The translations under genes were made by a program, and so were the position numbers. 64,000 nucleotides of DNA, taken from contig CAVYEW010000002.1 of NCBI GenBank assembly GCA_963767645.1, forward strand, positions 62,001 to 126,000, in the 5' to 3' direction. The stretch comes from DATFDN01 sp963767645 (lineage in GTDB: Bacteria > Pseudomonadota > Alphaproteobacteria > Acetobacterales > Acetobacteraceae). Under the pieces are notes generated by a model. It saw only the letters and a program-made list of their open reading frames with translations, did not search any database and was not told the origin of the DNA. Shown here piece by piece: positions 26,541-35,141 of this stretch (positions within the stretch are counted from its first letter, which is position 1; every line of letters begins with the position of its first letter).

Positions 26541-27323
26541 ATGCTTGTCGAGCTTATCGGCCGAGCCGCGGTGATCACAGGGGCGAGCAAGGGGCTCGGC
26601 CTGGCGATGGCGACCGAGTTCGCCGCCTCGGGTGCGGATGTCGCGCTCCTTGCCCGCCGGCCGGATGTCCTGGAGGAAGCCAAAGGGCAGGTCGAACGGA
26701 CCGCGCGCGGCCGGGTCGCGGCGATCACCTGCGACGTGGCGAAGGCGAAGGATTGCCGTGCCGCCTACGACGCGGCAATCGGCGCCTTCGGCAAGATCGA
26801 TATCCTGGTGAACAATGCCGGGACCTCGCGGGCGATGCCGTTCGATCAAGCGACCGACGAGATCTGGCAGGAGGATCTGGATCTGAAGCTGTTCGCGGCG
26901 ATCCGCCTGGCCCGCCTGGCGTTGCCGGGCATGCGGGAGCGGCGCTGGGGCCGGATCATCAACGTGCTGAACATCGGCGCCAAGGCGCCGCGCGCCAACA
27001 GCGCCCCCACCGCCGTCTCCCGTGCCGCCGGGCTGGCGCTGACCAAGGTTCTGGCCAATGAAGGCGCACCGCACAACGTACTGGTGAACGCGCTCCTGGT
27101 GGGCCAGATCGTCTCCGACCAATGGGTCCGCCGCCATGCCGCCCAGCGCGCCGGCACGTCGTTCGAGGAGTTCGCCGGCAAGCTCGGCGCGAGCATTCCT
27201 CTCGGGCGCATGGGACGGGCCGAGGAATTCGCCGCGATGGCGTGCTTCCTGTGCTCCGATCACGCCGGCTTCACCACCGGCACGGCGATCAATATGGACG
27301 GCGGCGCCTCGCCGGTGGTGTAG
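26541..27323 (+). CDS. SDR-family protein with degenerate catalytic triad
   Basis: The 260-residue Rossmann-fold protein has the cofactor motif TGASKGLG, the NNAG motif (LVNNAGTS) and a normal C-terminal FTTGTAINMDGG. The catalytic residues of classical SDRs are not conserved. The Ser position reads NVLNIG instead of N-x-S-S, and the YxxxK motif reads TAVSR. The fold and nucleotide binding should be intact while normal ketoreduction is doubtful. It lies 28 bases upstream of zwf and is probably co-transcribed with it. It may use other residues or act as a binding or regulatory protein. Confidence 0.8.
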   Translation: MLVELIGRAAVITGASKGLGLAMATEFAASGADVALLARRPDVLEEAKGQVERTARGRVAAITCDVAKAKDCRAAYDAAIGAFGKIDILVNNAGTSRAMPFDQATDEIWQEDLDLKLFAAIRLARLALPGMRERRWGRIINVLNIGAKAPRANSAPTAVSRAAGLALTKVLANEGAPHNVLVNALLVGQIVSDQWVRRHAAQRAGTSFEEFAGKLGASIPLGRMGRAEEFAAMACFLCSDHAGFTTGTAINMDGGASPVV

Positions 27324-27351
27324 AAGCCGCCCGGCATCCGGGAGAGAAGCC

Positions 27352-28833
27352 GTGACCGCGAAGATCATCCCCGTCTCCGAGTTCGATTGCGTCGTGTTCG
27401 GCGCGACGGGAGACCTGACGCTGCGCAAGCTGCTGCCCGCCCTGTACTGGCGGTTCCGCGACGGCCAGATGCCGGAGAGCTCGCGCGTCATCGGCGCGGC
27501 CCGCTCCGAACTCAGCGACGAGGAGTTTCGCGAGCGGGCCAGCGCCGCGCTGGAGGCGCATGTCGACCCGGCGGCGCTGGAGCCGCAAACCGTGCGCCGC
27601 TTCCTTGCGCGCCTACTTTATGTCCCGGTGAACGTGGTTCGTCAGGGCGGCGGCTGGGACGCGCTGCATGAGCGGCTGGACCCGGCGCGGGTGCGGGTCT
27701 TCTATCTTGCCGTCGCTCCCAGCCTCTATGGCCCGATCTGCCGCAATATCGGCGCGCATGGCCTGGCGACGCCGCTGTCGCGGGTGGTGCTGGAGAAGCC
27801 GATCGGCCACGACCTCGAATCGGCGCGCGCCATCAACGACGAGGTGGGACAGGTCTTCACCGAGGCGCAGACCTTCCGCATCGACCACTATCTAGGCAAG
27901 GAAACGGTGCAGAACCTGCTGGCGCTGCGCTTCGCCAACTCGATCTTCGAGCGGCTCTGGAACAGCGACGTCATCGATCATGTGCAGATCACCGTGGCCG
28001 AGACGGTCGGGCTGGAGGGGCGGGGCGATTATTACGGTCACGCCGGCGCGCTGCGTGACATGGTGCAGAACCATCTATTGCAGCTTCTCTGCCTGATGGC
28101 GATGGAGCCGCCGGTCTCGCTCGATGCCGACCGGGTGCGCGACGAGAAGCTGAAGGTGCTGCGGGCGCTGCGTCCGCTGGAGCCGCATGAGGTGGGCGCG
28201 CTGACGGTGCGCGGGCAGTATGCGCCCGGCGCCGTGGAGGGCAGGCCAGTGCCCGGCTACCTCGCCGATATGGGCGAACCGTCCGCGACCGAGACCTTCG
28301 TCGCGCTCAAGGCGGAGGTGCGGAGCTGGCGCTGGGCCAACGTGCCGTTCTATCTGCGCACCGGCAAGCGCCTGCCACAGAAGGTAAGCGAGATCGTGGT
28401 GCAGTACCGCGCCCTGCCGTTCTCCATCTTTCCCCCTGTGGTCGCCGAGCTGCAGCCCAACCGCCTGGTGATCCGCCTGCAGCCCGAGGAGGGGATGCGG
28501 CTCGAGATGATGACCAAGGAGCCGGGGCCGGGCGGGATGCGGCTCCGTCTCACCGGGCTCGACATCAGCTTCGAGAAGACGTTCGGCCTGCGCTATCCGG
28601 ATGCCTATGAGCGGCTGCTGATGGACACGGTGCGCGGCAACGCCACCTTGTTCATGCGCCGCGACGAGGTGGAAGCTGCCTGGGCCTGGGTGGAGCCGAT
28701 CCTGGAAGCCTGGGCCGCGCGCCCTGACAATCCGCGCCCCTACCCCGCCGGAAGCTGGGGACCGACCGCCGCGATCGCGCTGATCGAGCGGGATGGGCGT
28801 ACCTGGCATGAGGAAGCGGCAGGGGGCGGGTAG
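27352..28833 (+). CDS. zwf: Glucose-6-phosphate 1-dehydrogenase
   Basis: The enzyme oxidises glucose 6-phosphate to 6-phosphogluconolactone with NADP, feeding the pentose phosphate and Entner-Doudoroff routes. The 493-residue protein has the N-terminal cofactor loop FGATGDLTLRKLLPALY, the EKPIGHDL segment and the active-site signature RIDHYLGKE (Arg176 to Glu184, with His179). The start is a GTG placed after ggagagaag. The length fits the family. No pgl or edd follows, so it is separated from its usual partners. It is the classical NADP enzyme, not the F420-dependent luciferase-like type. Confidence 0.96.
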   Translation: MTAKIIPVSEFDCVVFGATGDLTLRKLLPALYWRFRDGQMPESSRVIGAARSELSDEEFRERASAALEAHVDPAALEPQTVRRFLARLLYVPVNVVRQGGGWDALHERLDPARVRVFYLAVAPSLYGPICRNIGAHGLATPLSRVVLEKPIGHDLESARAINDEVGQVFTEAQTFRIDHYLGKETVQNLLALRFANSIFERLWNSDVIDHVQITVAETVGLEGRGDYYGHAGALRDMVQNHLLQLLCLMAMEPPVSLDADRVRDEKLKVLRALRPLEPHEVGALTVRGQYAPGAVEGRPVPGYLADMGEPSATETFVALKAEVRSWRWANVPFYLRTGKRLPQKVSEIVVQYRALPFSIFPPVVAELQPNRLVIRLQPEEGMRLEMMTKEPGPGGMRLRLTGLDISFEKTFGLRYPDAYERLLMDTVRGNATLFMRRDEVEAAWAWVEPILEAWAARPDNPRPYPAGSWGPTAAIALIERDGRTWHEEAAGGG

Positions 28834-28972
28834 GGGCGGCTATGAGGGCTCCGCGCGCATCCTGGAGCATTTCGACGACAAAGGCCTTCCTGGCATTCGG
28901 ATGCGCCGCTACGCCGAGACCACCAAGTTCCGCTCCAACGCTCCGGACGGCCGGTACCAGGCCTCCCGATGA
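28808..28972 (+). CDS. Small uncharacterised ORF overlapping the zwf end
   Basis: This 54-residue frame begins at an ATG inside the last codons of zwf. It has a coding-like composition in its second half (RILEHFDDKGLPGIRMRRYA, ETTKFRSNAPDGRY), unlike the Arg/Pro-rich frames around it. It could be a short protein coupled to zwf or the tail of a lost gene. There is no recognisable domain. Confidence 0.3.
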   Translation: MRKRQGAGRGGYEGSARILEHFDDKGLPGIRMRRYAETTKFRSNAPDGRYQASR

Positions 28973-29329
28973 CGCTTCTCCAACGGATTTCGCTGTCGTG
29001 CTTTCTCTGGAACGATGACCTCCCAGCAGCGACGGCCGCTGCCGATATGCGGATAGTAATTTCACACGAAAACGGCTTCGTTTGCCGCTTTCGTCGTGGT
29101 TGCATCGGCTGCCGCCTCCATACCGGCGACCAAAGCCCGTACGCTGACGCGCCTTGAGGCGTGCGAGGACACGAATCAGCTCGTCCGAAGGCGTTCGAGG
29201 CAGCGGTGCGGCGCTTCCAACCGGCGTGCCGCCCGATCCGCCGACACCAGATCCCAATCCGGCGAAACCCCGCCTCGACCGGGTGGAGGCGATCCGGTTC
29301 CCGGATTGAGGTGAACCGACGCTAGGCCG
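28973..29329. other. Intergenic stretch, possible gene remnants
   Basis: No frame in this 357-base stretch is convincing. A short segment (AFEAAVRRFQ) recalls peptidoglycan-binding or L,D-transpeptidase-type proteins, and a nearby segment in another frame reads DPNPAKPRLDRVEAIRFPD. They may be the ruins of one degraded gene. I see no hairpin followed by T-run. Confidence 0.3.
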
Positions 29330-29629
29330 CTAAAATCTCCGCCGCGGGGTCCGCTGCGGCCCTTTGCGGGAGGCGGTGGTCAGCGACAGCCCGGCGCAGA
29401 CGATGCCTAGGCAGGCCGGCAGCAGCCAGGCGGGGCGGACCAGCAGGGGCATGGCCGCGCCGTTCCACAGCCACGCGCTGATATGCGCCTGGACGGCGTA
29501 TAGGGACTGCGGATCGAGCGTGTAGAGCGCCGCGCCTAGCGAGATGTCCGGCGAGGCGATCGTCGCCAGGGCGAAGGCACCCACCAGGAACGCCGCCGCG
29601 AGGACGGCCATGACACGCTGGAAGATCAT
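29330..29629 (-). CDS. Small membrane protein coupled to msrP
   Basis: The 99-residue product has two predicted membrane helices (MAVLAAAFLVGAFALATIA and LLVRPAWLLPACLGIVCAGL) joined by a Trp/Tyr-containing loop, with a basic C-terminus. Its ATG overlaps the msrP stop (TGATG), so the two are translated together. It is far too short to be MsrQ, the heme-binding partner, and has none of the several His expected for heme ligation in that family. It is a recurrent-looking but unnamed companion; its role as an MsrP partner is inferred from coupling only. Confidence 0.7.
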   Translation of the reverse strand: MIFQRVMAVLAAAFLVGAFALATIASPDISLGAALYTLDPQSLYAVQAHISAWLWNGAAMPLLVRPAWLLPACLGIVCAGLSLTTASRKGPQRTPRRRF

Positions 29630-30558
29630 CACATGAACAGTTTCTCGCCTTTCATGCCCGCATACAAGGAGGATACGTAGGCGCCGTAGCCGTTGTAGAT
29701 CTGCGTCGGCACGCGCTCGTTGCTGCCCAGCACCCGTTCGGTCGCTTGGCTCCAGCGCGGGTGGGACACAGCCGGATTGACGTTGGCCCAGAACCCGTAC
29801 TCGCTCGGTGCGATCTGCGCCCACATCGTGTCCGGCCGCTTCTCGACAAAGCTCACCTTCACGAACGCCTTGCCTGACTTGAAGCCGTATTTCCACGGCA
29901 GCGTCATGCGGACCGGCGCCCCGCTCACCTTGGGAAGCGACTTGCCGTACATGCCGACCGAGATGAAGGCGAGGTCGTTCGCCGCCTCCTCGATGGTGAC
30001 GCCTTCCACATAGGGCCAGGGATAGATCGGGTTGCTCAGCCCCGGCATGGTGTTGGGCTGCTCGACGGTGGTGAAGGCGACGTATTTGGCCGATCCCAGC
30101 GGCTCGGCGATCTCCAGCAGCCTGCGCATCGGAAAGCCGTCCCAGGGCACAACCATGGACCAGGCCTCGACGCAGCGATGGCGATAGACCCGCTCCTCCA
30201 ACTGGACCTGCTTCATCAGGTCCTCGAAGGCGAGGCTGCGCGGCTTCTTCACCAGCCCCTCGATGCGGATCGACCAGGGATCGAGGACCATCTTCTGCGC
30301 GAGCGGCCAGCAATCCTTATCTTCGCTGAACTCGTAATAGTTGTTGTAGGTCGTCGCATCCTTCTCGGGCGTGATCGCCCGGCCGGGGTCGAATTTCGTG
30401 TCGCGCGGCGCCGATAGCGCGGCCGCCCGCGCCCCGGTCGCACCGATGCTGGCGAATGCCAAGGCGCCCCCCAGCAGCCACCGGCGGTTCAGCGCGACTG
30501 CCTCGGGAGTCACCAGCCGCTCCGGCAGCTCCCAACCGTGCCGCCTGACGATGCGCAT
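29629..30558 (-). CDS. msrP: MsrP: periplasmic protein-methionine-sulfoxide reductase, catalytic subunit
   Basis: MsrP (YedY) is a molybdopterin enzyme that reduces methionine sulfoxide in periplasmic proteins after oxidative stress. The 309-residue protein begins with a Tat leader (ALNRRWLLGGALAFASIG). It carries the Mo-coordinating Cys in YRHRCVEAWSMVVPWDG and the conserved segments YNNYYEFSEDKDCWPLAQ and GVTIEEAANDLAFISVGMYG. The chosen ATG gives a leader of the usual length. It normally pairs with the membrane heme protein MsrQ, which is not beside it here; a two-helix protein is coupled instead. Confidence 0.95.
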   Translation of the reverse strand: MRIVRRHGWELPERLVTPEAVALNRRWLLGGALAFASIGATGARAAALSAPRDTKFDPGRAITPEKDATTYNNYYEFSEDKDCWPLAQKMVLDPWSIRIEGLVKKPRSLAFEDLMKQVQLEERVYRHRCVEAWSMVVPWDGFPMRRLLEIAEPLGSAKYVAFTTVEQPNTMPGLSNPIYPWPYVEGVTIEEAANDLAFISVGMYGKSLPKVSGAPVRMTLPWKYGFKSGKAFVKVSFVEKRPDTMWAQIAPSEYGFWANVNPAVSHPRWSQATERVLGSNERVPTQIYNGYGAYVSSLYAGMKGEKLFM

Positions 30559-30673
30559 GACTAGCTTCCTTGTCGCAGCTTGTATGTGGAACGCCCGGTC
30601 ATCGCCTCGCCTGTCTCCGGTTGCCGCTGGTCCCGCGTCCCCACACAATGCCATGCCCGTGGGGACCGACGCC

Positions 30674-31843
30674 ATGCTTCGCAGCGAAACCCGAATCCTG
30701 ACCACGCATACCGGCAGTCTGCCCCGCCCCGCACGGCTCACCGAACTCTACGCGCGCCGGGCCCGCGCGGATGCGGTGGACGAGGCCGAAATCGCCACCG
30801 AGGGGCGGGCGGCGCTGCGCTATGTGCTCGCCCGCCAGATCGAGGCGAGGATCGACGTCGGCAATAACGGCGAGCAGCAGCGCGAGGCGTTCTTCCTCTA
30901 CGTCCGCCGCCGCATGAGCGGCTTCGGCGGCGGCTGGAGCCGGCGACCCTTCGCCGATGTCGCCCGCTACCCCGGTTTCCGCGCCTGGAAGGCGGCACAT
31001 GACGCGATCGGCGTCTCGGTCAGCAACATCGATAGCGTTCCGGAGGCGATCGGCGCGGTGCGCTACCTCGATCCCGCCGCCATCGAGGCGGAGTGCGCCG
31101 ACTTCCGGGCGGCCCTCGACGCGAACCCGCCCGGATTCGCCGAGCCGTTCATGACCGCGCCCTCGCCCGGCATCATCGCCGCCGCCCTGCGCAATTGTTT
31201 CTACGAGACCGAGGAGGCGTATTTGCAGGCACTGGCCGAGGCGCTGCGCGTCGAATACGAGGCGATCGTCGCCAGCGGCTGCGTCCTGCAGATCGACGCG
31301 CCCGACCTGGCGATGGAGCGCCACCTCACCTATCAGGACCAGCCGCTGTCCGCGTTCATCGGCTTCATCGAACGGGTGGTGGCAGCGATCAACGCCGCGC
31401 TCGTCAACAGTCCTCCTGATCGGGTCCGCTTGCACGCCTGCTGGGGCAATTACGAGGGTCCGCACGATTGCGACGTGGCGCTGGAGGAGGTGCTGCCGGC
31501 GATCCGTCAGGCGAAGGTCGGCGGCTTCGTCCTGCCCTTCGCTAACCCGCGCCATGCCCACGAGCATCGATGCCTCGCGGCGGCACCGCTGGCCACGGAC
31601 CAGGTGATCGTGGCCGGGGTGATCGACACGCTCACCAACTTTGTCGAGCACCCGCAGGTCGTGGCCGACCGGATCGAGGCTGTGGCGCGCGCCATCGGCG
31701 ACCCGCGCCTTGTGCTTGCCGGCACCGATTGCGGGTTCGACACCTCGGCCGGGCGCGGCCGGGTCGCCGAGGACGTGGTCTGGGCCAAGCTCGCCGCGCT
31801 GGCCAAGGGTGCGCGCATCGCGTCGCGCCGGCTGTTCGGGTAA
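30674..31843 (+). CDS. MetE-like cobalamin-independent methyltransferase, C-terminal-domain type
   Basis: The 389-residue protein corresponds to the catalytic C-terminal barrel of MetE without the N-terminal barrel. Conserved pieces are TTHTGSLPRP at the start, the metal-site His and Cys in RLHACWGNYEGPH, and a late Cys in AGTDCGFDTSAGRGRVAEDV. Such stand-alone proteins move methyl groups between a thiol acceptor and various donors; the donor is not known. It is divergent from msrP, so both genes touch methionine chemistry. An ATG 21 bases upstream would add seven residues; I chose the one that puts the family's first strand near the start. Confidence 0.85.
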   Translation: MLRSETRILTTHTGSLPRPARLTELYARRARADAVDEAEIATEGRAALRYVLARQIEARIDVGNNGEQQREAFFLYVRRRMSGFGGGWSRRPFADVARYPGFRAWKAAHDAIGVSVSNIDSVPEAIGAVRYLDPAAIEAECADFRAALDANPPGFAEPFMTAPSPGIIAAALRNCFYETEEAYLQALAEALRVEYEAIVASGCVLQIDAPDLAMERHLTYQDQPLSAFIGFIERVVAAINAALVNSPPDRVRLHACWGNYEGPHDCDVALEEVLPAIRQAKVGGFVLPFANPRHAHEHRCLAAAPLATDQVIVAGVIDTLTNFVEHPQVVADRIEAVARAIGDPRLVLAGTDCGFDTSAGRGRVAEDVVWAKLAALAKGARIASRRLFG

Positions 31844-31869
31844 GGTCGGCCTGTCGCCTCGAAGCGGCG

Positions 31870-34573
31870 CTACTCGGCGTCGCTCAGCCGGGCCAGAGCC
31901 GCCTCCAGCCGGGCCATCTCGGCTTGTGCGGCAGTGAGGCGGGCGCGGGTCTCGCTGACCACTTCCTCGGGAGCACGGTGGACGAAGTCGGAGTTGGCAA
32001 GCTTCTTCGCAAGCTTGTCCGCCTCCTGCGCCGCCTTGGCGCGCTCCCTGCCGAGCCGGGTACGCTCGACGGCCACATCGATCAGCCCCGACAGCGGAAT
32101 CACCAGCGTCGCCTCGTCGAGCACTGCCTGGGCCGAGCCCTTGGGCATCGGCCCGGACAGAACCGACACCGCTTCGGCACGGGCCAGCCGGCGGATCGCG
32201 TCGATCCATCGCTCGGCGCGGGCCATGCTTTCGGGCGCGGCGTCGCGCAGCAGGATCGGTGCCACGGTGGACGGCGGCACGTGCATCTCGGATCGGACGG
32301 CGCGCACCTCGCCGATCAGCCGCACCACCCAGTCAAGCTCGGTCCGTGCCGCCTCCGCATCGGCGACCTCGGCCGGCTCGGGCCAGGGCGCGCGGATCAG
32401 GCTGCACGGCGCACCGTAGCCGAAGCGGTCCCACAGCTCCTCGGTCACGAATGGTATCGCCGGGTGCAGAAGCCGCAGCAGCGTGCCCAGCACATGGGCG
32501 GCGGCGCCGCGCACCTCCCGCGCCGCGGCGCTCTCGCCCTCTGCGAGAACCGGCTTGGCGAACTCCAGAAACCAGTCGCAGAAACTGTTCCAGGTGAAGC
32601 GGTACAGCGCGGCGGCGTAGTCGTCGAGGCGATAGGACTCGAGCGCCTGCGTGGCCTCGGAGACGGCGCGGTTGGCTCCGTCCAGTATCCAACGCGACAG
32701 CGGCAGCCGCGCCGTCGCTGGATCGAATTCCGGGTCGGGGCGGATCGCGTTCATCTCGCAGAACCGCGCAGCGTTCCACAGCTTGGTGACAAAGCTGCGG
32801 TAGGATTCGACCTGACTTGGCCCCAGCTTGATGTCGCGTCCGGGCCCGGTCAGAGCGCAGATGGTGAAGCGCAGCGCATCCGCGCCGTAGCGATCGATCA
32901 GCTCCAAGGGATCGATGATGTTGCCCTTGGATTTCGACATCTTCTGGCCGCGCTCGTCGCGGACCAGGCCATGAATGTACACCGTGCGGAATGGCACCTC
33001 GTCCATGAAATGCAGGCCCAGCATCATCATCCGGGCGACCCAGAAGAAGATGATGTCGAAGCCTGTCACCAACACGTCGGTTGGATAGTAGCGCGCCAGC
33101 TCCCTGGTCCGCTCCGGCCAGCCGAGGGTCGAGAACGGCCACAGTCCCGAGCTGAACCAGGTATCAAGCACGTCCTCGTCCTGAACCAGCGCCTCCTCGC
33201 GCCCATAGGCCGCGCGCGCCGCTTCCCGTGCCTCCGCTTCCGTGTGCGCCACGAACACCTTGCCATCGGGTCCGTACCAGGCGGGGATGCGATGACCCCA
33301 CCAGAGCTGACGGCTGATGCACCAGGGCTGGATGTCGCGCATCCAGGCGAAAAAGGTGTTCTCCCACTGCTTGGGCACGAACTGCGTGCGCCCTTGCTCC
33401 ACCGCCTCGATCGCGGGCTTGGCCAGCACCTCGGCCTTGCAGTACCACTGGGTCGTCAGCCGCGGCTCGATCGGCACGCCGCCGCGGTCCCCGTGCGGCA
33501 CCTGATGGACGTGCAACTCGGTCTTCTCCAGCAACTCCAGCCGATCCAGCTCCGCGACGATCGCCTTGCGGGCGGCGAAGCGGTCCTTGCCGTCGAGCGA
33601 GCGCAGGAAGGCCGGATCGGCAACGCCGTCCACCGCCATGACCGCCGGCGCGATCTCCTCCAGCGCGACCCGCGCCTCGGCGTCCAGGATGCTCGGCATC
33701 GGCAGGCGGTGGCGCTGGCCCACGGCGAAATCGTTGAAGTCGTGCGCCGGGGTGATCTTCACCGCGCCGCTCCCCTTTTCGGGGTCGGAGTACCTGGTCG
33801 GCAATGATGGGGATGCGCCGCCCGACCAGCGGCAGGATCGCATGCTTGCCCACCAGGTCGCGCCAGCGCGGATCGTCGGGATGCACGGCGACCGCCGTAT
33901 CGCCCAGCATCGTCTCCGGGCGGGTGGTGGCGACGGTGATGAAGCGGCCCGGCGCCTCGGCGATCGGGTAGCGCAGGTGCCACAGGCTCCCGCGCACCTC
34001 CTGGTTCTCCACCTCGAGGTCGGAAATCGCGGTCAGCAGCTTCGGGTCCCAGTTCACCAGCCGGCGGTCGCGGTAGATGAGACCCTGGCGATACAGGGTG
34101 ACAAACTCCTCCCGCACCGCCTTCGACAACCCCTCGTCCATGGTGAACCGCTCGCGCGGCCAATCGAGCGAGGCGCCGAGCCGGCGGAGCTGGCGGGTGA
34201 TGGTGCCGCCAGACTCCGCCTTCCATTGCCAGACTCGATCCAGAAACGCCTTGCGTCCGAGGGCCTGGCGCGTTGTCTGCTGTTCGGCGAGCAGCCGCTC
34301 CACCACCATCTGGGTGGCGATGCCGGCATGGTCGGTGCCCGGCTGCCACAGCGCATCGCACCCCTGCATCCGCCGCCAGCGGATCAGCACGTCCTGCACC
34401 GTGAAGGTCAGGGCATGGCCCATGTGCAGGCTGCCGGTGACGTTCGGCGGCGGGATCACGATGGTGAAGGGCTGCGCGGCGGAGGACGGATCGCAGGCGA
34501 ACGCGCCGCTTGCTTCCCAGCCCTGGTAGATACGCGGCTCGATCTCTCCGGGAGAGTAGGTCTTGTCCAGCAT
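31870..34573 (-). CDS. valS: Valyl-tRNA synthetase, interrupted by one extra base
   Basis: ValS charges tRNA-Val. The first part holds MLDKTYSPGEIEPRIYQGWE and the HIGH-type motif (NVTGSLHMGHAL). The second part, in another frame, continues SDPEKGSGAVKITPAHDFND, carries KMSKSKGN and ends in the coiled-coil C-terminus (ERAKAAQEADKLAKKL). The frame changes exactly at an extra G (minus strand) at 33793-33794, where DQ is followed by YSDP. Removing it gives one intact 900-residue enzyme of normal length. ValS is essential, so a sequencing or assembly error is the likeliest cause; no slippery heptamer is obvious. It follows the popZ-like gene, a conserved alphaproteobacterial order. Confidence 0.9.
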
Positions 34574-34625
34574 CCCGGGGTTGAACGCCGCGCGCGCGGC
34601 CCCGGTCAAGCCCTGGCGTGTCTCG

Positions 34626-35141
34626 TCAGGAGGTGGCGCGGCCGACGACCCGCTCGATCTCGGCGCGGACCAGCCGCTCCACCAGCGGGGGCAGGTGAGT
34701 GTCCAGCCAGGTCTTGAGCAGCGGCCGGATTTCCGCGCGCACCAGATCCTCGATGGTCGGACCGCCGCCATGGGTCCTGGTGCCGCGCTCGCCCACCAGG
34801 GTGGCGACCAGTCCAGCGACGGATGCGGCCGCCGCGCGGGCCGATTCGGGGCTCACCAGCACGGTGTCGGCTACCGGCTCGGCGGGCGTGGTCGCGGTCC
34901 CGGGCTCAGCCTGGTGGCCGGCGGTTGAAGCCGGCGGCACCGGCTCGGGCGGCTTTGGCTCCGCCACCATCATCGAGGGATCGAGCACCAGCACGTCGTC
35001 GCTGGTCGGCTCGGGCTTTTCCGGCTCCGCGGTGGGCGCTTGCTCATCCTCGCTCAGAATCCGGCGGATCGAGGCGAGGATATCTTCCATCGAGGGATCG
35101 CCGTTCGGCTGCTCCGGCTCGGGTTTTGCGGGCGTGCTCAT
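34626..35141 (-). CDS. DUF2497 / PopZ-like polar organising protein
   Basis: The 171-residue protein has the layout of PopZ: an N-terminal helix (SMEDILASIRRILSEDE), a Pro/Glu-rich spacer of about 80 residues, and a C-terminal helical oligomerisation module (IEDLVRAEIRPLLKTWLDTH, LVERLVRAEIERV). PopZ builds a polar matrix that tethers the chromosome origin and regulators. The ATG overlaps the stop of the tolC-like gene (ATGA). A position between tolC and valS is the usual alphaproteobacterial order. Confidence 0.85.
   Translation of the reverse strand: MSTPAKPEPEQPNGDPSMEDILASIRRILSEDEQAPTAEPEKPEPTSDDVLVLDPSMMVAEPKPPEPVPPASTAGHQAEPGTATTPAEPVADTVLVSPESARAAAASVAGLVATLVGERGTRTHGGGPTIEDLVRAEIRPLLKTWLDTHLPPLVERLVRAEIERVVGRATS

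Noticed and set aside
27352..28833. F420-dependent glucose-6-phosphate dehydrogenase
   Set aside because: The sequence has the classical NADP G6PDH signature RIDHYLGKE, not a luciferase-like barrel.
29330..29629. MsrQ (YedZ) heme subunit
   Set aside because: It is half the expected size with only two helices and no set of heme-ligating histidines.
33750..33830. Programmed ribosomal frameshift in valS
   Set aside because: There is no slippery heptamer or downstream stimulator that I can see, and a single surplus base explains the break.
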